A stretch of 53,566 nt of DNA from Clostridia bacterium (GTDB taxonomy: Bacteria; Bacillota; Clostridia; Christensenellales; UBA1242), in contig JAFTYD010000019.1 of the NCBI GenBank assembly GCA_017464845.1, forward strand, positions 1-53,566, in the 5' to 3' direction. Positions 43,334 to 51,779 of the stretch are shown piece after piece. Each line of letters starts with the position of its first letter. Within the stretch, counting starts at the first letter, position 1. The position numbers and the translations under genes were made by a program. The notes beneath the pieces are model-generated. The model searched no databases, had not been told where the DNA came from, and was given only the letters and a program-made list of their open reading frames with translations.

Positions 43334-43640
43334 AAACAACCTCCCTGATGCCATTTAAAATATTTTTAAGTTCTTTTTTTTCTAACTTTTCATTTTCTAA
43401 ATCCATAAGTTTAATTAACTTATCCTTATTTTCAATCCTTGTTTTTAACACAAGATCAATACATCTTTCATCTAAAAAATCATACGGTAAAGTTAAACAA
43501 TAAGTATCAAGATTTTGAGCAGAATTATGTACTTCAAACTTATTTCGTATTTCATTAAAAACAATAAAATAATTTTTATCAATTTCTCTCAATCTTTCAC
43601 AAATAAATAAAGAATCTGTAATTATTTTAATAGACATCAT
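43323..43640 (-). CDS. Small phage structural-cluster protein, hypothetical
   Basis: The 105-residue product starts with SIKIITDSLFICERLREID, continues with a beta-like FIVFNEIRNKFEVHN and CLTLPYDFLDERCIDLVLKTR and ends with a charged helix. I recognise this as a short protein type found in phage structural modules after the capsid gene, with no known role. AAAGGGAAAA precedes two adjacent ATGs (43640, 43637). It starts 13 bases after the capsid gene and overlaps the connector gene. Confidence 0.65.
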   Translation of the reverse strand: MMSIKIITDSLFICERLREIDKNYFIVFNEIRNKFEVHNSAQNLDTYCLTLPYDFLDERCIDLVLKTRIENKDKLIKLMDLENEKLEKKELKNILNGIREVVYDS

Positions 43641-43653
43641 TTTTCCCTTTTAA

Positions 43654-44850
43654 TTATGAATTTGTTTGAGCAAAAGGATTTGTAACAGTTGATGAAATAT
43701 TAGAAATTTTTGCTTGACCATTTGGTCTATCACAAACAAGTTCAGCATATTTCACAAGTGTTGCACTGTAAGTTGGATAATTTGCATTTTGTTTGATAAT
43801 TTTTCCATCTTCACCTTCAAGCCATTTCCAATCACAAAGTTCATGTAAAACAAAGTCATCTGTGTTAAGTAAATACATTGTATCATCATCAACAAATCTA
43901 TCTGCAACAACAGGAATTCCGTTGTGAGTTATAGTTTTGTATCCACCTTCAAGTTCACAAATATCAATATTTCTTCTATAAGCACCAAGGTATTCTTGGT
44001 ATGCTCTTCTTACAGCACTTGAGCATGAAATATAATTAATTTTTGAACCTGAAATTTCATCTAAGAAATCAATTGCTCTTTGAATTAAAATGTCAGAAAT
44101 TTCAGTTTCTGTTGAACTCTTATATGGATTTAACCACTTATAATCAGCTTTGTTTAAGCCGTACAAAGTTGAGTTATTAAAGATACCTTCAATACCTGTA
44201 ATTTCAAAATCTTTTGAACCTTGAACATAGAAAGTATCATCAGCATTTAAAGCTGAAGAATAATCTTCTGAATTTATATAAACAGCTTTATTTGCTCTAT
44301 CAACATAAGTAATTCTAACACCTTTTGTATTAAGTTTTGTTGTATTAGAATAGATGTCAATAACCATACCTTCAATTAAATTTTTAACCTTATCACAAGT
44401 GATTGCTTTTGTGCTAGAATCATAAGAAACAACTTTTGCAAGTTTTCCAGTACCATCACCATAAAGCATTCTTCCAAGATTGAAAGTACTAGCTTTTACA
44501 AGTCCTTCCATTTCATCATTTAATAAATCAACAAAAGCACCAATATTATTTGTAGAACTTCTTATTGCCTTATCAGACAATTCAATTTTTCCATATAAAT
44601 TTTTTAATTCAGAAACAAATTGTACATAGTTATTTCCTGTAGCTTGAGGAAGTTCTCCTGTTTCAGAACCAGCTCCTATACCACCATTAATACCAAATGG
44701 TGCAAGTTTTCTAATTTCTTTTCCACAAACATCTTTGCTTGTTCTTCTAATTTTTGCAAGAAGTGGATTTGCATTTATATTCAATTGATTAGCAACCACT
44801 CCAAGATAAACTGACTTTAATGCATTTTCTGCACTAGATAATGTAACCAT
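43654..44850 (-). CDS. Phage major capsid protein
   Basis: The 398-residue product has features of HK97-fold coat proteins of the group with a separate scaffold: an N-terminal arm (ENALKSVYLGVVANQLN, NPLLAKIRRTSKDV), a glycine-rich GINGGIGAGSETGELPQ stretch, the spine-helix region LNDEMEGLVKASTFNLGRMLYGDG, a beta domain, and the late ITHNGIPVVADRFVDDDTMYLLN common to coat proteins. AATGGAGG precedes the ATG. It lies 62 bases after the scaffold gene and is the longest well-conserved-looking head gene besides the portal. No decay is visible. Confidence 0.82.
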   Translation of the reverse strand: MVTLSSAENALKSVYLGVVANQLNINANPLLAKIRRTSKDVCGKEIRKLAPFGINGGIGAGSETGELPQATGNNYVQFVSELKNLYGKIELSDKAIRSSTNNIGAFVDLLNDEMEGLVKASTFNLGRMLYGDGTGKLAKVVSYDSSTKAITCDKVKNLIEGMVIDIYSNTTKLNTKGVRITYVDRANKAVYINSEDYSSALNADDTFYVQGSKDFEITGIEGIFNNSTLYGLNKADYKWLNPYKSSTETEISDILIQRAIDFLDEISGSKINYISCSSAVRRAYQEYLGAYRRNIDICELEGGYKTITHNGIPVVADRFVDDDTMYLLNTDDFVLHELCDWKWLEGEDGKIIKQNANYPTYSATLVKYAELVCDRPNGQAKISNISSTVTNPFAQTNS

Positions 44851-44912
44851 TTTTCCTCCATTTTTAAAAAAATTAAAGTTTTTTTATAAAAATTTAAAAC
44901 TTTTTATTAATT

Positions 44913-45533
44913 TTAGGAAAACATTTCTTGAACTAATAATTTTGCTTCCTTCAGAGAAGAAGGAGTTTCATTATTTTTTTGTAATGGAACCCTTTCTCCA
45001 CTTCCAGAAGAAATAACCTTAGGCGCAAAATTTTCTTTAAGTTCAGTCATATAATTTTCCAATATAATGTTTTTAATTTCTTCATCTTTTAAAACAAAAT
45101 TTTCAACAATTTTATTATTGGTTTTGTTTTTACCTTTCAAAGAATTAAAAACTAAATTTTCGAAAGCATGTCCAAAAGGATCACTTTCATTTTTCAACTC
45201 ATCACTATTATCTACTATTGATTTTATTTCATCAATATAGTTAATTGCGTCAGAATTTTCTTTAAGGAATTTGCTTAATTTTTCTTCAAGATTTTTTGAT
45301 TTTTCTTCTTCTTTACAAACTTTATCTTTTTCAAATTCTGAAAGGAGTTGACACTTTTTTGTGAACTCTTTTTCTAAATTTTCATAAGCATTCAATAGTG
45401 CCTCAACATCTTTAAATTTTCCAAAAGAAACGCTCTTTTTAGCTTCACTTTTTTGCTCATCAATTTCTTCAATTTGTTCACTTGAAGAGCCCTCTAAAAT
45501 TTGTGGTTGTTCTTCATTTTTAATTTCTTCCAT
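44913..45533 (-). CDS. Capsid scaffolding protein
   Basis: The 206-residue product is highly charged and predicted coiled coil: an acidic N-terminus, then SFGKFKDVEALLNAYENLEKEF and ECEKDK-type heptads to about residue 100, and a C-terminal basic/hydrophobic helix (TPSSLKEAKLLVQEMF) of the type that binds coat protein. The position between portal and capsid genes is canonical for scaffolds. No protease motif is seen. GGAGAG precedes the ATG. Confidence 0.75.
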   Translation of the reverse strand: MEEIKNEEQPQILEGSSSEQIEEIDEQKSEAKKSVSFGKFKDVEALLNAYENLEKEFTKKCQLLSEFEKDKVCKEEEKSKNLEEKLSKFLKENSDAINYIDEIKSIVDNSDELKNESDPFGHAFENLVFNSLKGKNKTNNKIVENFVLKDEEIKNIILENYMTELKENFAPKVISSGSGERVPLQKNNETPSSLKEAKLLVQEMFS

Positions 45534-45543
45534 TTTTTCTCTC

Positions 45544-47394
45544 CTAAATATTTTTAAAATTTTTATGTTGATTTATATGTATCAAAAATCTTTTTTCAAG
45601 ATCATTATTTTTTTTCTTTTTTTCTTCATATTCACCACTAAGCATAAAAGCAATATGCTCATTAACATGAAGTTCATGATCATCAATCTCACTTACTTTA
45701 ACCTCTTCACTTTTACATAAATTTAAATTTTCATTTGAAGCTTTTTTAGTATGTAGTTCGATTAAGTCAGTTGAATTTTCCCATATACCAAAACCTAGCA
45801 TTTCAAGTAATTTTAATTTAGTTCTATTTGATATTTTTCCATCAGTATCTTTTAAAATATCTGCATCTATTAATCTAAAAATCATCTCTCTTTTTTGAGT
45901 TAAACTATCTCCTATTTCATTATCAACTTCAAACTCAATATCATCACTAGATAAATCATTTTTACTCCAGAAAAATAAATCCATCTCCCCATTTTCTCCA
46001 ACTATTTTTGTAAGTCTTGGAACTAATGCAAATTGTTTATATAATCGTAAAATATTTTGAGATACATTCTTAATTGCTTGTCTTATACTTTCTGTTGTTG
46101 AATTCATTCTTGTTTCATTTTCATTAATCATTAATTCAAGTGCAATACCACTCATATTGCTTGAAATTTTATCAGTATTAATTAAATCTGAAATTCCACT
46201 TAACGCTTGAAATTCTGATAACAAACTTTCTTCTTCATTTGTAAAAGCTGAAGGCAAACTTTCTGTATCCATATATTGTGGTGGAGTTGCTCCCTGACGA
46301 TATACCAAAACCTTACCAGGACTTAATCCTTCATCTTCTAAATTTTCAATATCAATTGAACCATCTTCAACTGTCAACACTCCCATTGATAATCTATTTA
46401 AAAATTCATGTTTTCTATTTTTTACAGCATTATAAGCTCTTTGAATAGGAATTAATCTTTCTACTAAACTTTCACCCCAAAAGCAACCTGTTCTATCCAT
46501 ACAAGTTTGTTTAACAAATGGAAATGTTCTTTCTCCATCATTTGAATTTATATAAGGCAAATCACCATCATAAACTAATTTATCACCTGCAATAATAACA
46601 AGTCTTCCATTAGGAAATTTCTTATTTGGTTTTTCATACCTTTCAATAACAAGAGCTGAATTTTTCTTTTGAGAATTTGCAATTTTAGTACATGTCCCAT
46701 TATAACCAAGTCCACCAAGTCCAAAACTAACATTATCAAGAGAAAAAACATTTACATCTTTTCCTTCAACTTCAATTCCATACATATCAAAAATCTCATC
46801 AGTACTATAGGCTCTTGCATGAATCAAACTTTTAACTTCATCTAAACTTTCACAACTTACATTATCAGGGAAAATTTCAAACGGAGAACAAACAGAAATT
46901 TCAACTTCTCCTATTCTTATTTTTTCATTATTTTCATCTTTTGCGATAGCTTGCCCAACATCATTGTTCCATAAAACCTTATAAAAACTTGTTCCACAAA
47001 CTTCACTCCACTTTATTGCTTGATTAATTTTGCTATTTAAATTTAATTTATTATTTAAAGAATTAAGTATTTTTTGAGATAACTTTGCACTTTTTACATC
47101 TATTTCATTATTACTAGCAGGAACAACTCTCATACGTGGTTTAATTTTTGATAATTTTGCAAGTCTAATATCAATAATAGGTGAAATATGATTAAAAATT
47201 TCTCTTTCTTGCCAAAAGTATTGTTTATCATTTTCTTCAATTTCTCCACCATATCCTATATTGCAAAATTGATTTCCCATCAAAAAGTTCATATTAAGTT
47301 GCCACTGAATTTCAAAACTTTTACGTTCATATTGTCTTTTTTTAAAATCATCAAGAACAATAGAAACTATATCTTCCTTATTCTGCTTTCTCAT
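45544..47394 (-). CDS. Phage portal protein, P22-like
   Basis: The 616-residue product has the layout of P22-type portals: N-terminal QWQLNMNFLMGNQF, HISPIIDIRLAKLSKIKPRM, a wing/stem region with SEVCGTSFYKVLWN, the ERLIPIQRAYNAVKNRKHEFLNRL helix and SGISDLINTDKISSNMSGIALELMINENETRM, followed by a helical barrel-like C-terminus. The portal forms the dodecameric DNA entry vertex of the capsid. The frame is intact. It overlaps the upstream zinc protein by 17 bases with AAAAAGGAG before the ATG. Confidence 0.85.
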   Translation of the reverse strand: MRKQNKEDIVSIVLDDFKKRQYERKSFEIQWQLNMNFLMGNQFCNIGYGGEIEENDKQYFWQEREIFNHISPIIDIRLAKLSKIKPRMRVVPASNNEIDVKSAKLSQKILNSLNNKLNLNSKINQAIKWSEVCGTSFYKVLWNNDVGQAIAKDENNEKIRIGEVEISVCSPFEIFPDNVSCESLDEVKSLIHARAYSTDEIFDMYGIEVEGKDVNVFSLDNVSFGLGGLGYNGTCTKIANSQKKNSALVIERYEKPNKKFPNGRLVIIAGDKLVYDGDLPYINSNDGERTFPFVKQTCMDRTGCFWGESLVERLIPIQRAYNAVKNRKHEFLNRLSMGVLTVEDGSIDIENLEDEGLSPGKVLVYRQGATPPQYMDTESLPSAFTNEEESLLSEFQALSGISDLINTDKISSNMSGIALELMINENETRMNSTTESIRQAIKNVSQNILRLYKQFALVPRLTKIVGENGEMDLFFWSKNDLSSDDIEFEVDNEIGDSLTQKREMIFRLIDADILKDTDGKISNRTKLKLLEMLGFGIWENSTDLIELHTKKASNENLNLCKSEEVKVSEIDDHELHVNEHIAFMLSGEYEEKKKKNNDLEKRFLIHINQHKNFKNI

Positions 47395-47611
47395 CTTTAC
47401 TCCTTTTTAGTCTTTTATTTAATTTAAATGGAGTTTCCACAGCTTTTGGTACAGAAATTTTAGAAAAACATTCAAACATACCTTTCATACAATCCTCACA
47501 AAAAGCTAATTCTCTACGCAAAATACCTTTTGTTGAAAAAGAATATTTTGCAAGGTTTGTGCAACCTTCAAAATCACATTTAATACGATGTTTACATTCT
47601 TCAATCTTCAT
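47378..47611 (-). CDS. Small zinc-finger-like protein of the capsid cassette
   Basis: The 77-residue product has Cys12-x4-Cys17 and Cys38-x2-Cys41 (CDFEGC and CEDC), a treble-clef/zinc-ribbon-like spacing, followed by a basic tail (KLNKRLKRSK). GGAGGAG precedes the ATG, and it overlaps both neighbours (11 and 17 bases). It may bind nucleic acid; the large terminase gene is normally found near this position but is absent. Confidence 0.65.
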   Translation of the reverse strand: MKIEECKHRIKCDFEGCTNLAKYSFSTKGILRRELAFCEDCMKGMFECFSKISVPKAVETPFKLNKRLKRSKDEKAE

Positions 47612-47888
47612 TATTCTCCTCCTTTAAAAGTTGTAAGAGTCTATTTTTTTCTTGTTCCAATTCTTCGTCAGTCATATTAGAAATTTCGTCATCAATGTTT
47701 GTATCAAACTTTTCCAAAAGAATTTTTACTGCAGAAATATCAGGTGGACAATATTTTTTTGTAACCTTTTTTTTATTTAAAATTTCTTGTCCATCTTCAT
47801 TTAAAGAAAATTCCATAACTATTTCATCACTCATATACCCTAATGCTTTTTTAAGCAAAGCCTCTTTTATTTGTTCATTTTCATCCAC
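47601..47888 (-). CDS. Small protein resembling the C-terminal part of terminase small-subunit-like proteins
   Basis: The 95-residue product starts DENEQIKEALLKKALGYMSDEIVMEF and continues KKVTKKYCPPDISAVKILLEKFD, a pattern (GY-x-E/D, acidic strand, KK-x-T-x-K-x3-PPD-x-x-A) that I associate with small terminase-like/helix-turn-helix proteins of Gram-positive phages, where it follows a DNA-binding helix-turn-helix. That DNA-binding half is missing here. The rest is a charged helix. GGAGATAG lies about ten bases before the ATG. It is the first gene of the cassette. Confidence 0.5.
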   Translation of the reverse strand: MDENEQIKEALLKKALGYMSDEIVMEFSLNEDGQEILNKKKVTKKYCPPDISAVKILLEKFDTNIDDEISNMTDEELEQEKNRLLQLLKEENNED

Positions 47889-47921
47889 AATCTATCTCCT
47901 AGCCACACAACTTTCAGAGTG

Positions 47922-47951
47922 ATTTTATCTTGCAAAAATTCACACTTTCAA
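47922..47951 (-). promoter_or_regulatory. Putative promoter of the capsid cassette
   Basis: On the minus strand TTGAAA (47946-47951) and TAAAAT (47922-47927) are 18 bases apart, 34 bases before the first gene. A second -35-like TTGACA lies at 47959-47964. The divergent ABC transporter promoter must share this 170-base region. Confidence 0.5.
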
Positions 47952-48058
47952 CGTTTTATGTCAAAAATTTTGAAAAATTAATAAAAAAAATTAAAAAATT
48001 AAAACTTTGTAACACCTTTCATTTTGTTTAATAAACTGATATTGTAGAGGTCAATAAA

Positions 48059-48829
48059 ATGAAAAATATGCTTGAATTTAATAATGTAACCTATCTATAT
48101 CAAACAAAAGATAGTGAAATATTCGCCCTTGACAAAATCAACTTTGAAATAAAAGAAAAAGATTTTGTATCTATTGTCGGACCAAGTGGTTGTGGCAAAA
48201 CTACAATTTTATCTTTATCTGCAGGATTATTACAACCTTCTTCTGGTAATATATATCTTGACAATGCTCCTCTAGATATTAAAAACAAAAAGGTTGGATA
48301 TATGTTTCAAAGAGATTATTTGTTTGAATGGAGAAGTATTTGGAAAAATATAACTTTAGGTATCGAAATACAAAAACCTAATGAAAAAGAGAAAAAATTT
48401 GAATTTGCAGAAAATTTATTAAAAAAATATGACCTTTACAGTTTCCGTAACAAAAAACCAAATCAACTCTCTGGAGGAATGAGACAAAGAGTTGCTTTGA
48501 TTAGAACATTAGTTATGGAACCTAAATTACTTCTTTTAGACGAACCTTTTTCTGCACTAGACTTTCAAACAAGATTAAAAGTTTGTGATGATGTTTACGA
48601 TATAATCAAAAAAGAAGAAAAAACAGCTATTTTGGTTACACATGACATTTCAGAAGCAATTTCTATGTCTGATAGTATAATAGTTCTCACTTCAAGACCA
48701 GCAAAAGTAAAAGATATTGTTGAAATTGAAATAAAAGAAAAAACTCCTCTTAAAAAAAGAGAAGATAATAGTTTTTCTGGCTATTTTGAAAAAATATGGA
48801 GAGAACTTACAAATGAAAATAAAGAATAA
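48059..48829 (+). CDS. NitT/TauT-type ABC transporter ATP-binding protein
   Basis: The 256-residue product has all ABC motifs: Walker A GPSGCGKT (residues 41-48), Q-loop GYMFQRD, signature LSGGMRQR, Walker B LLLLDEPFSALD and H-switch LVTHDISEA. The sequence type (VGYMFQRDYLFEW, ALIRTLVMEP) is that of the nitrate/sulfonate/bicarbonate/pyrimidine-precursor class. The permease follows with a 17-base overlap. No substrate-binding protein is adjacent, so the substrate is open. GAGGT precedes the ATG. Confidence 0.92.
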   Translation: MKNMLEFNNVTYLYQTKDSEIFALDKINFEIKEKDFVSIVGPSGCGKTTILSLSAGLLQPSSGNIYLDNAPLDIKNKKVGYMFQRDYLFEWRSIWKNITLGIEIQKPNEKEKKFEFAENLLKKYDLYSFRNKKPNQLSGGMRQRVALIRTLVMEPKLLLLDEPFSALDFQTRLKVCDDVYDIIKKEEKTAILVTHDISEAISMSDSIIVLTSRPAKVKDIVEIEIKEKTPLKKREDNSFSGYFEKIWRELTNENKE

Positions 48830-49658
48830 CTTTTTTGAAAAAAGTTCTGTTTATAATCACAAAAATAATAAAAATTTTTCAAAAACACATGAAAAATACG
48901 TTAAAAAACTTAAAATAGATAAAATTTTTGTATTATTTTCACAAATTTTCATTTTAATATTATTTTTAGGATTATGGGAACTTTTAACCCAACTTAATGT
49001 TTTAGACTCCTTTTTTGTAAGCAGTCCTTCTAGAATAATTAAACAACTTCAAATAATGATTAAGTCTGAAACATTATGGACTCATACATTTGTTACATTC
49101 TATGAAACCGTTATAGGCTTTTGTCTTGCGACTGGAATAGGATGGATAGTTGCTGTGATTCTCTGGTGGAATGAAAAGGTCAGAAAAATTCTTGAACCAT
49201 ATATAATAATTTTGAATGCATTACCAAAAATTGCACTAGGTCCAATCATTATTCTATGGGTAGGTTCTGGAACAAATGCAATAATAATGATGTGCATCTT
49301 AATCTGCGTTGTCATAACAACAATGTCATTATTGTCTTCATTTTTATCAGTTGATGAAGGTAAAATTTTACTGTTAAAATCTATGAATGCAAATAAGTTT
49401 CAAATATTTTTTAAATTGATTTTACCAAATTCCATTCCTGATTTAATGTCTGTACTAAAAATAAATGTCGGTATGAGTTGGGTTGGAACAATTATGGGTG
49501 AATATCTTTCAAGTAAGGCTGGACTTGGATATCTAATAGTTTATGGTGGTCAAATATTTAAAATTGATTTAGTAATGACTAGCACCTTTATCCTCTGCCT
49601 TCTCGCTGGTAGTATGTATTTCATTATCAGCCTGTTTGAAAAAAGGTATAAGAAATAA
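48813..49658 (+). CDS. NitT/TauT-type ABC transporter permease
   Basis: The 281-residue product has an N-terminal polar stretch, then about six helices; the binding-protein-dependent transport signature with EAA-loop appears as LKSMNANKFQIFFKLILPNSIPDLM (in part), after LNALPKIALGPIIILWVG. I start at ATG 48813 (MKIKNNFF) because GGAGAG lies upstream; this overlaps the ATPase end by 17 bases. The last 90 bases overlap the convergent YkvI-like gene, yet the C-terminus FIISLFEKRYKK looks normal. Confidence 0.9.
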   Translation: MKIKNNFFEKSSVYNHKNNKNFSKTHEKYVKKLKIDKIFVLFSQIFILILFLGLWELLTQLNVLDSFFVSSPSRIIKQLQIMIKSETLWTHTFVTFYETVIGFCLATGIGWIVAVILWWNEKVRKILEPYIIILNALPKIALGPIIILWVGSGTNAIIMMCILICVVITTMSLLSSFLSVDEGKILLLKSMNANKFQIFFKLILPNSIPDLMSVLKINVGMSWVGTIMGEYLSSKAGLGYLIVYGGQIFKIDLVMTSTFILCLLAGSMYFIISLFEKRYKK

Positions 49659-50597
49659 ATCAAACAATATATATATTCCAAGTATACTAGCAACTGGATA
49701 GAAAATTGATACGATTTCAGAAAAACCAAATTCACTTATAACAAACGGAACTAAAACAGTAATTAAAACTGTACTAATCTCTTTTTTAACAATTATACTT
49801 AAAGATATTTTTAAAGTTATACACAAAGAAAATAATGAAGTAATACAACCAACAAATATAACAAATTTCATAAGATTACTTAAAATTAAACTATTATTAA
49901 CAAGATACAAAAATGGCATATCAAGATCAAAACTATGAAAATTTCTTTGTAAAATATAATTTCCAAATAACAAGAAAACAGACAAAATTGAAGTAGAAAT
50001 AATACTTACAATCCATGTTTGTTTTTTTGTTAAGTTTTTACCAGAATTAGAAATAACAATACCAGCTGTTGAAGTATTCAATATAACATATAAAGGACTA
50101 AAAAATATTCCAAGTTTAGTTAACTTATACACCCCAAGCACAGCTTCAAGGGAAGAACAATAAATAAGTACAATTAAAAAAATTAAAATAATAACTGGCA
50201 TTAAAATTAAGTTTATTTTTTGTAAAGAATCAAGACCAATTATAGTTACAAAAAAACATGATGTAACCAGAAATAAACATAAAATTATATATATAATAGC
50301 ACCACTATTACTAATAAGAGATTTTAAACCTGCAAACATAGACGAAGCAAAAATAAAACAAATAAAAATATTCAACAAATTTAAAATATACGATTTTTTC
50401 AATTTTTTTTCAGCTTTTCCTGCATTATTTAATAAAATATAAAAAACAAAGACAAATAATACACACGTTATTAATATATACAGATAAGAAATTTTCCCAA
50501 ATCGAGAAAAATAAACAACCATTTCTTTTCCACTAGAAAACCCCGAACCTATAACAGAACCAACTATTAAAAATATACTAAATAAAATACTTTTCAT
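49569..50597 (-). CDS. YkvI-like membrane protein (APC-type carrier family)
   Basis: The 342-residue product has about ten hydrophobic helices and starts MKSILFSIFLIVGSVIGSGFSSGKEMVVYFSRFG, the broken first helix typical of YkvI/LeuT-fold carriers. Transport substrate is unknown. The last 30 codons (after LFLIPFF: KQADNEIHTTSEKAEDK...) are read antisense to the 3' end of the ABC permease and are hydrophilic, so the real functional fold ends before the overlap. No clear Shine-Dalgarno is visible; two near-adjacent ATGs exist (50603, 50597). Confidence 0.82.
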   Translation of the reverse strand: MKSILFSIFLIVGSVIGSGFSSGKEMVVYFSRFGKISYLYILITCVLFVFVFYILLNNAGKAEKKLKKSYILNLLNIFICFIFASSMFAGLKSLISNSGAIIYIILCLFLVTSCFFVTIIGLDSLQKINLILMPVIILIFLIVLIYCSSLEAVLGVYKLTKLGIFFSPLYVILNTSTAGIVISNSGKNLTKKQTWIVSIISTSILSVFLLFGNYILQRNFHSFDLDMPFLYLVNNSLILSNLMKFVIFVGCITSLFSLCITLKISLSIIVKKEISTVLITVLVPFVISEFGFSEIVSIFYPVASILGIYILFDLFLIPFFKQADNEIHTTSEKAEDKGASHY

Positions 50598-50688
50598 TAT
50601 CAATATTATTCTACTTCAATATTATATAATTTATTCTATAAATAATAATTTTAAGTATTAAAATAATAAATTTTTACACAATAATATC

Positions 50689-51285
50689 ATGTATAAAATT
50701 ATAGTTTATTTATCAATTTCTTTTCTTATAATTGGTTGTAGTTTTGTCAATATTTTTCCTTATCCAATTTTTTCAAAATACACAAATTTAACAGAGTCAA
50801 ATCAAGAAGAAATTAACAATTATTACGAAACAGAAATAACAGTTGATTACACTGAAAAAACATATGCATTGAATTTAGATTGGTTTGATATCGTAAATAA
50901 ATTATTTCCACTTTACAAAGACACAAAAGTTATAGATATCTATTCTGGTTTAACTTATTTTGTACAAAGAAATGGTGGAACAAATCATGCAGATGTTGAA
51001 CCAATTGATAAATCGAATGCTGAAATATTTAAAGAAATTTATGGTGGCGTTTGGAGTTGGAATAGACGCCCTGTTTGGGTTGAAATTAATAGTGGAATTT
51101 GGGTCGCAGCAAGTATAAACGGATACCCTCATGGAAATTCATATATTTATGATGGAATAAACGGACATACATGTATTCACTTCTTAAATTCAAAAACTCA
51201 TGGAACAAAAAAGGTTGATAGCGCACATCAAAAATGTGTTAACTATGCTTATCAACATAGAAACGACTTAATTTATTTTCTATAA
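50689..51285 (+). CDS. Lipoprotein with conserved HADxEP / HTCIHF domain
   Basis: The 198-residue product has a short signal with lipobox LIIGC (Cys about 17). The C-terminal half carries TYFVQRNGGTNHADVEP, YGGVWSWNRRPVWV, AASINGYPHGNS and GHTCIHFLNSKTHG, ending with HQKCVNYA. I know this domain from Clostridia cell-wall-associated proteins, often beside peptidoglycan-binding repeats; it has no established activity, but invariant-looking His, Asp, Glu, Trp and Cys suggest an enzyme. No Shine-Dalgarno sequence precedes the ATG. It is a single-gene unit. Confidence 0.75.
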   Translation: MYKIIVYLSISFLIIGCSFVNIFPYPIFSKYTNLTESNQEEINNYYETEITVDYTEKTYALNLDWFDIVNKLFPLYKDTKVIDIYSGLTYFVQRNGGTNHADVEPIDKSNAEIFKEIYGGVWSWNRRPVWVEINSGIWVAASINGYPHGNSYIYDGINGHTCIHFLNSKTHGTKKVDSAHQKCVNYAYQHRNDLIYFL

Positions 51286-51291
51286 ATAATA

Positions 51292-51319
51292 AAAAAAACA
51301 AGAAAAATCTTGTTTTTTT
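51292..51319. terminator. Bidirectional terminator between the lipoprotein and rlmH
   Basis: A 12-bp stem with core AACAAGA/TCTTGTT, AAAA loop, flanked by A and T runs; it serves the plus-strand lipoprotein gene and the convergent rlmH. Confidence 0.85.
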
Positions 51320-51320
51320 A

Positions 51321-51779
51321 TTATTTATGATAACTTTTTCCACTTTTAATCATAAAAGCTCTATAAATTTGTTCAAGCGCCATAACCCTAAATAAATTGT
51401 GAGGAAAGGTCATTGATGAAAAAGAAAGTCTTTCATTTACCTTATTTTTAATTTCATCATTAACTCCATATGAGCCACCTATAATAAAAGTAATCTCACT
51501 TGATACATTTGTTAATTTATCTATTTTTAAAGAAAAATCTTCACTAGTACAAGTCTTTCCTTTAACATCGAAAAGAATAGTATATCCTTTTAAATTTTTC
51601 AAAATAGTTTCACTTTCTTTTTGAATAATTAAATCTATATTTTCAAGATAATTTTGTTCCTTAATCTCAATAATATTTAATTTACAAAAAGCAGATAATC
51701 TTTTAGTAAATTCATCTTGACTCTCTCTCCAAAATTTTTCTTTTAAGTTACCTACACAAATCAAGTTTATTGAAAGCAT
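51321..51779 (-). CDS. rlmH: 23S rRNA pseudouridine1915 N3-methyltransferase RlmH
   Basis: RlmH is a SPOUT methyltransferase acting on helix 69 of 23S rRNA in 70S ribosomes. The 152-residue product has the knot-forming motifs FIIGGSYGVNDEIK and SSMTFPHNLFRVMALEQIYRAF and the canonical C-terminal YHK. I start at ATG 51779 (MLSINLICVGNLK), preceded by GGGGGAT; a frame five residues longer has no better site. It overlaps the end of the CPBP gene by one base. Confidence 0.95.
   Translation of the reverse strand: MLSINLICVGNLKEKFWRESQDEFTKRLSAFCKLNIIEIKEQNYLENIDLIIQKESETILKNLKGYTILFDVKGKTCTSEDFSLKIDKLTNVSSEITFIIGGSYGVNDEIKNKVNERLSFSSMTFPHNLFRVMALEQIYRAFMIKSGKSYHK

Larger units (their letters stand above)
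40708..47888 (-). mobile_element. Compact virus-head cassette: portal, scaffold, capsid, connectors, hub, holins
   Basis: Ten intact minus-strand genes, mostly overlapping or within 15 bases of each other, run from 47888 to 40708: terminase-small-like protein, zinc protein, P22-like portal, scaffold, major capsid, two connector-type proteins, propeller-like hub protein, BhlA-type holin and a second holin. Base composition matches the surroundings. No large terminase, tail fibre, tape measure, integrase, repressor, replication gene, endolysin, flanking direct repeats or tRNA is seen. The flanks are a chromosomal membrane gene/polA and an ABC transporter. It may be a domesticated capsid system, satellite or reduced prophage. 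Confidence 0.75.

Noticed and set aside
40621..48060. Attachment-site direct repeats or a tRNA flanking the phage-like cassette
   Set aside because: I compared both flanks by eye and found no convincing repeat or tRNA; only AT-rich matches of chance length.
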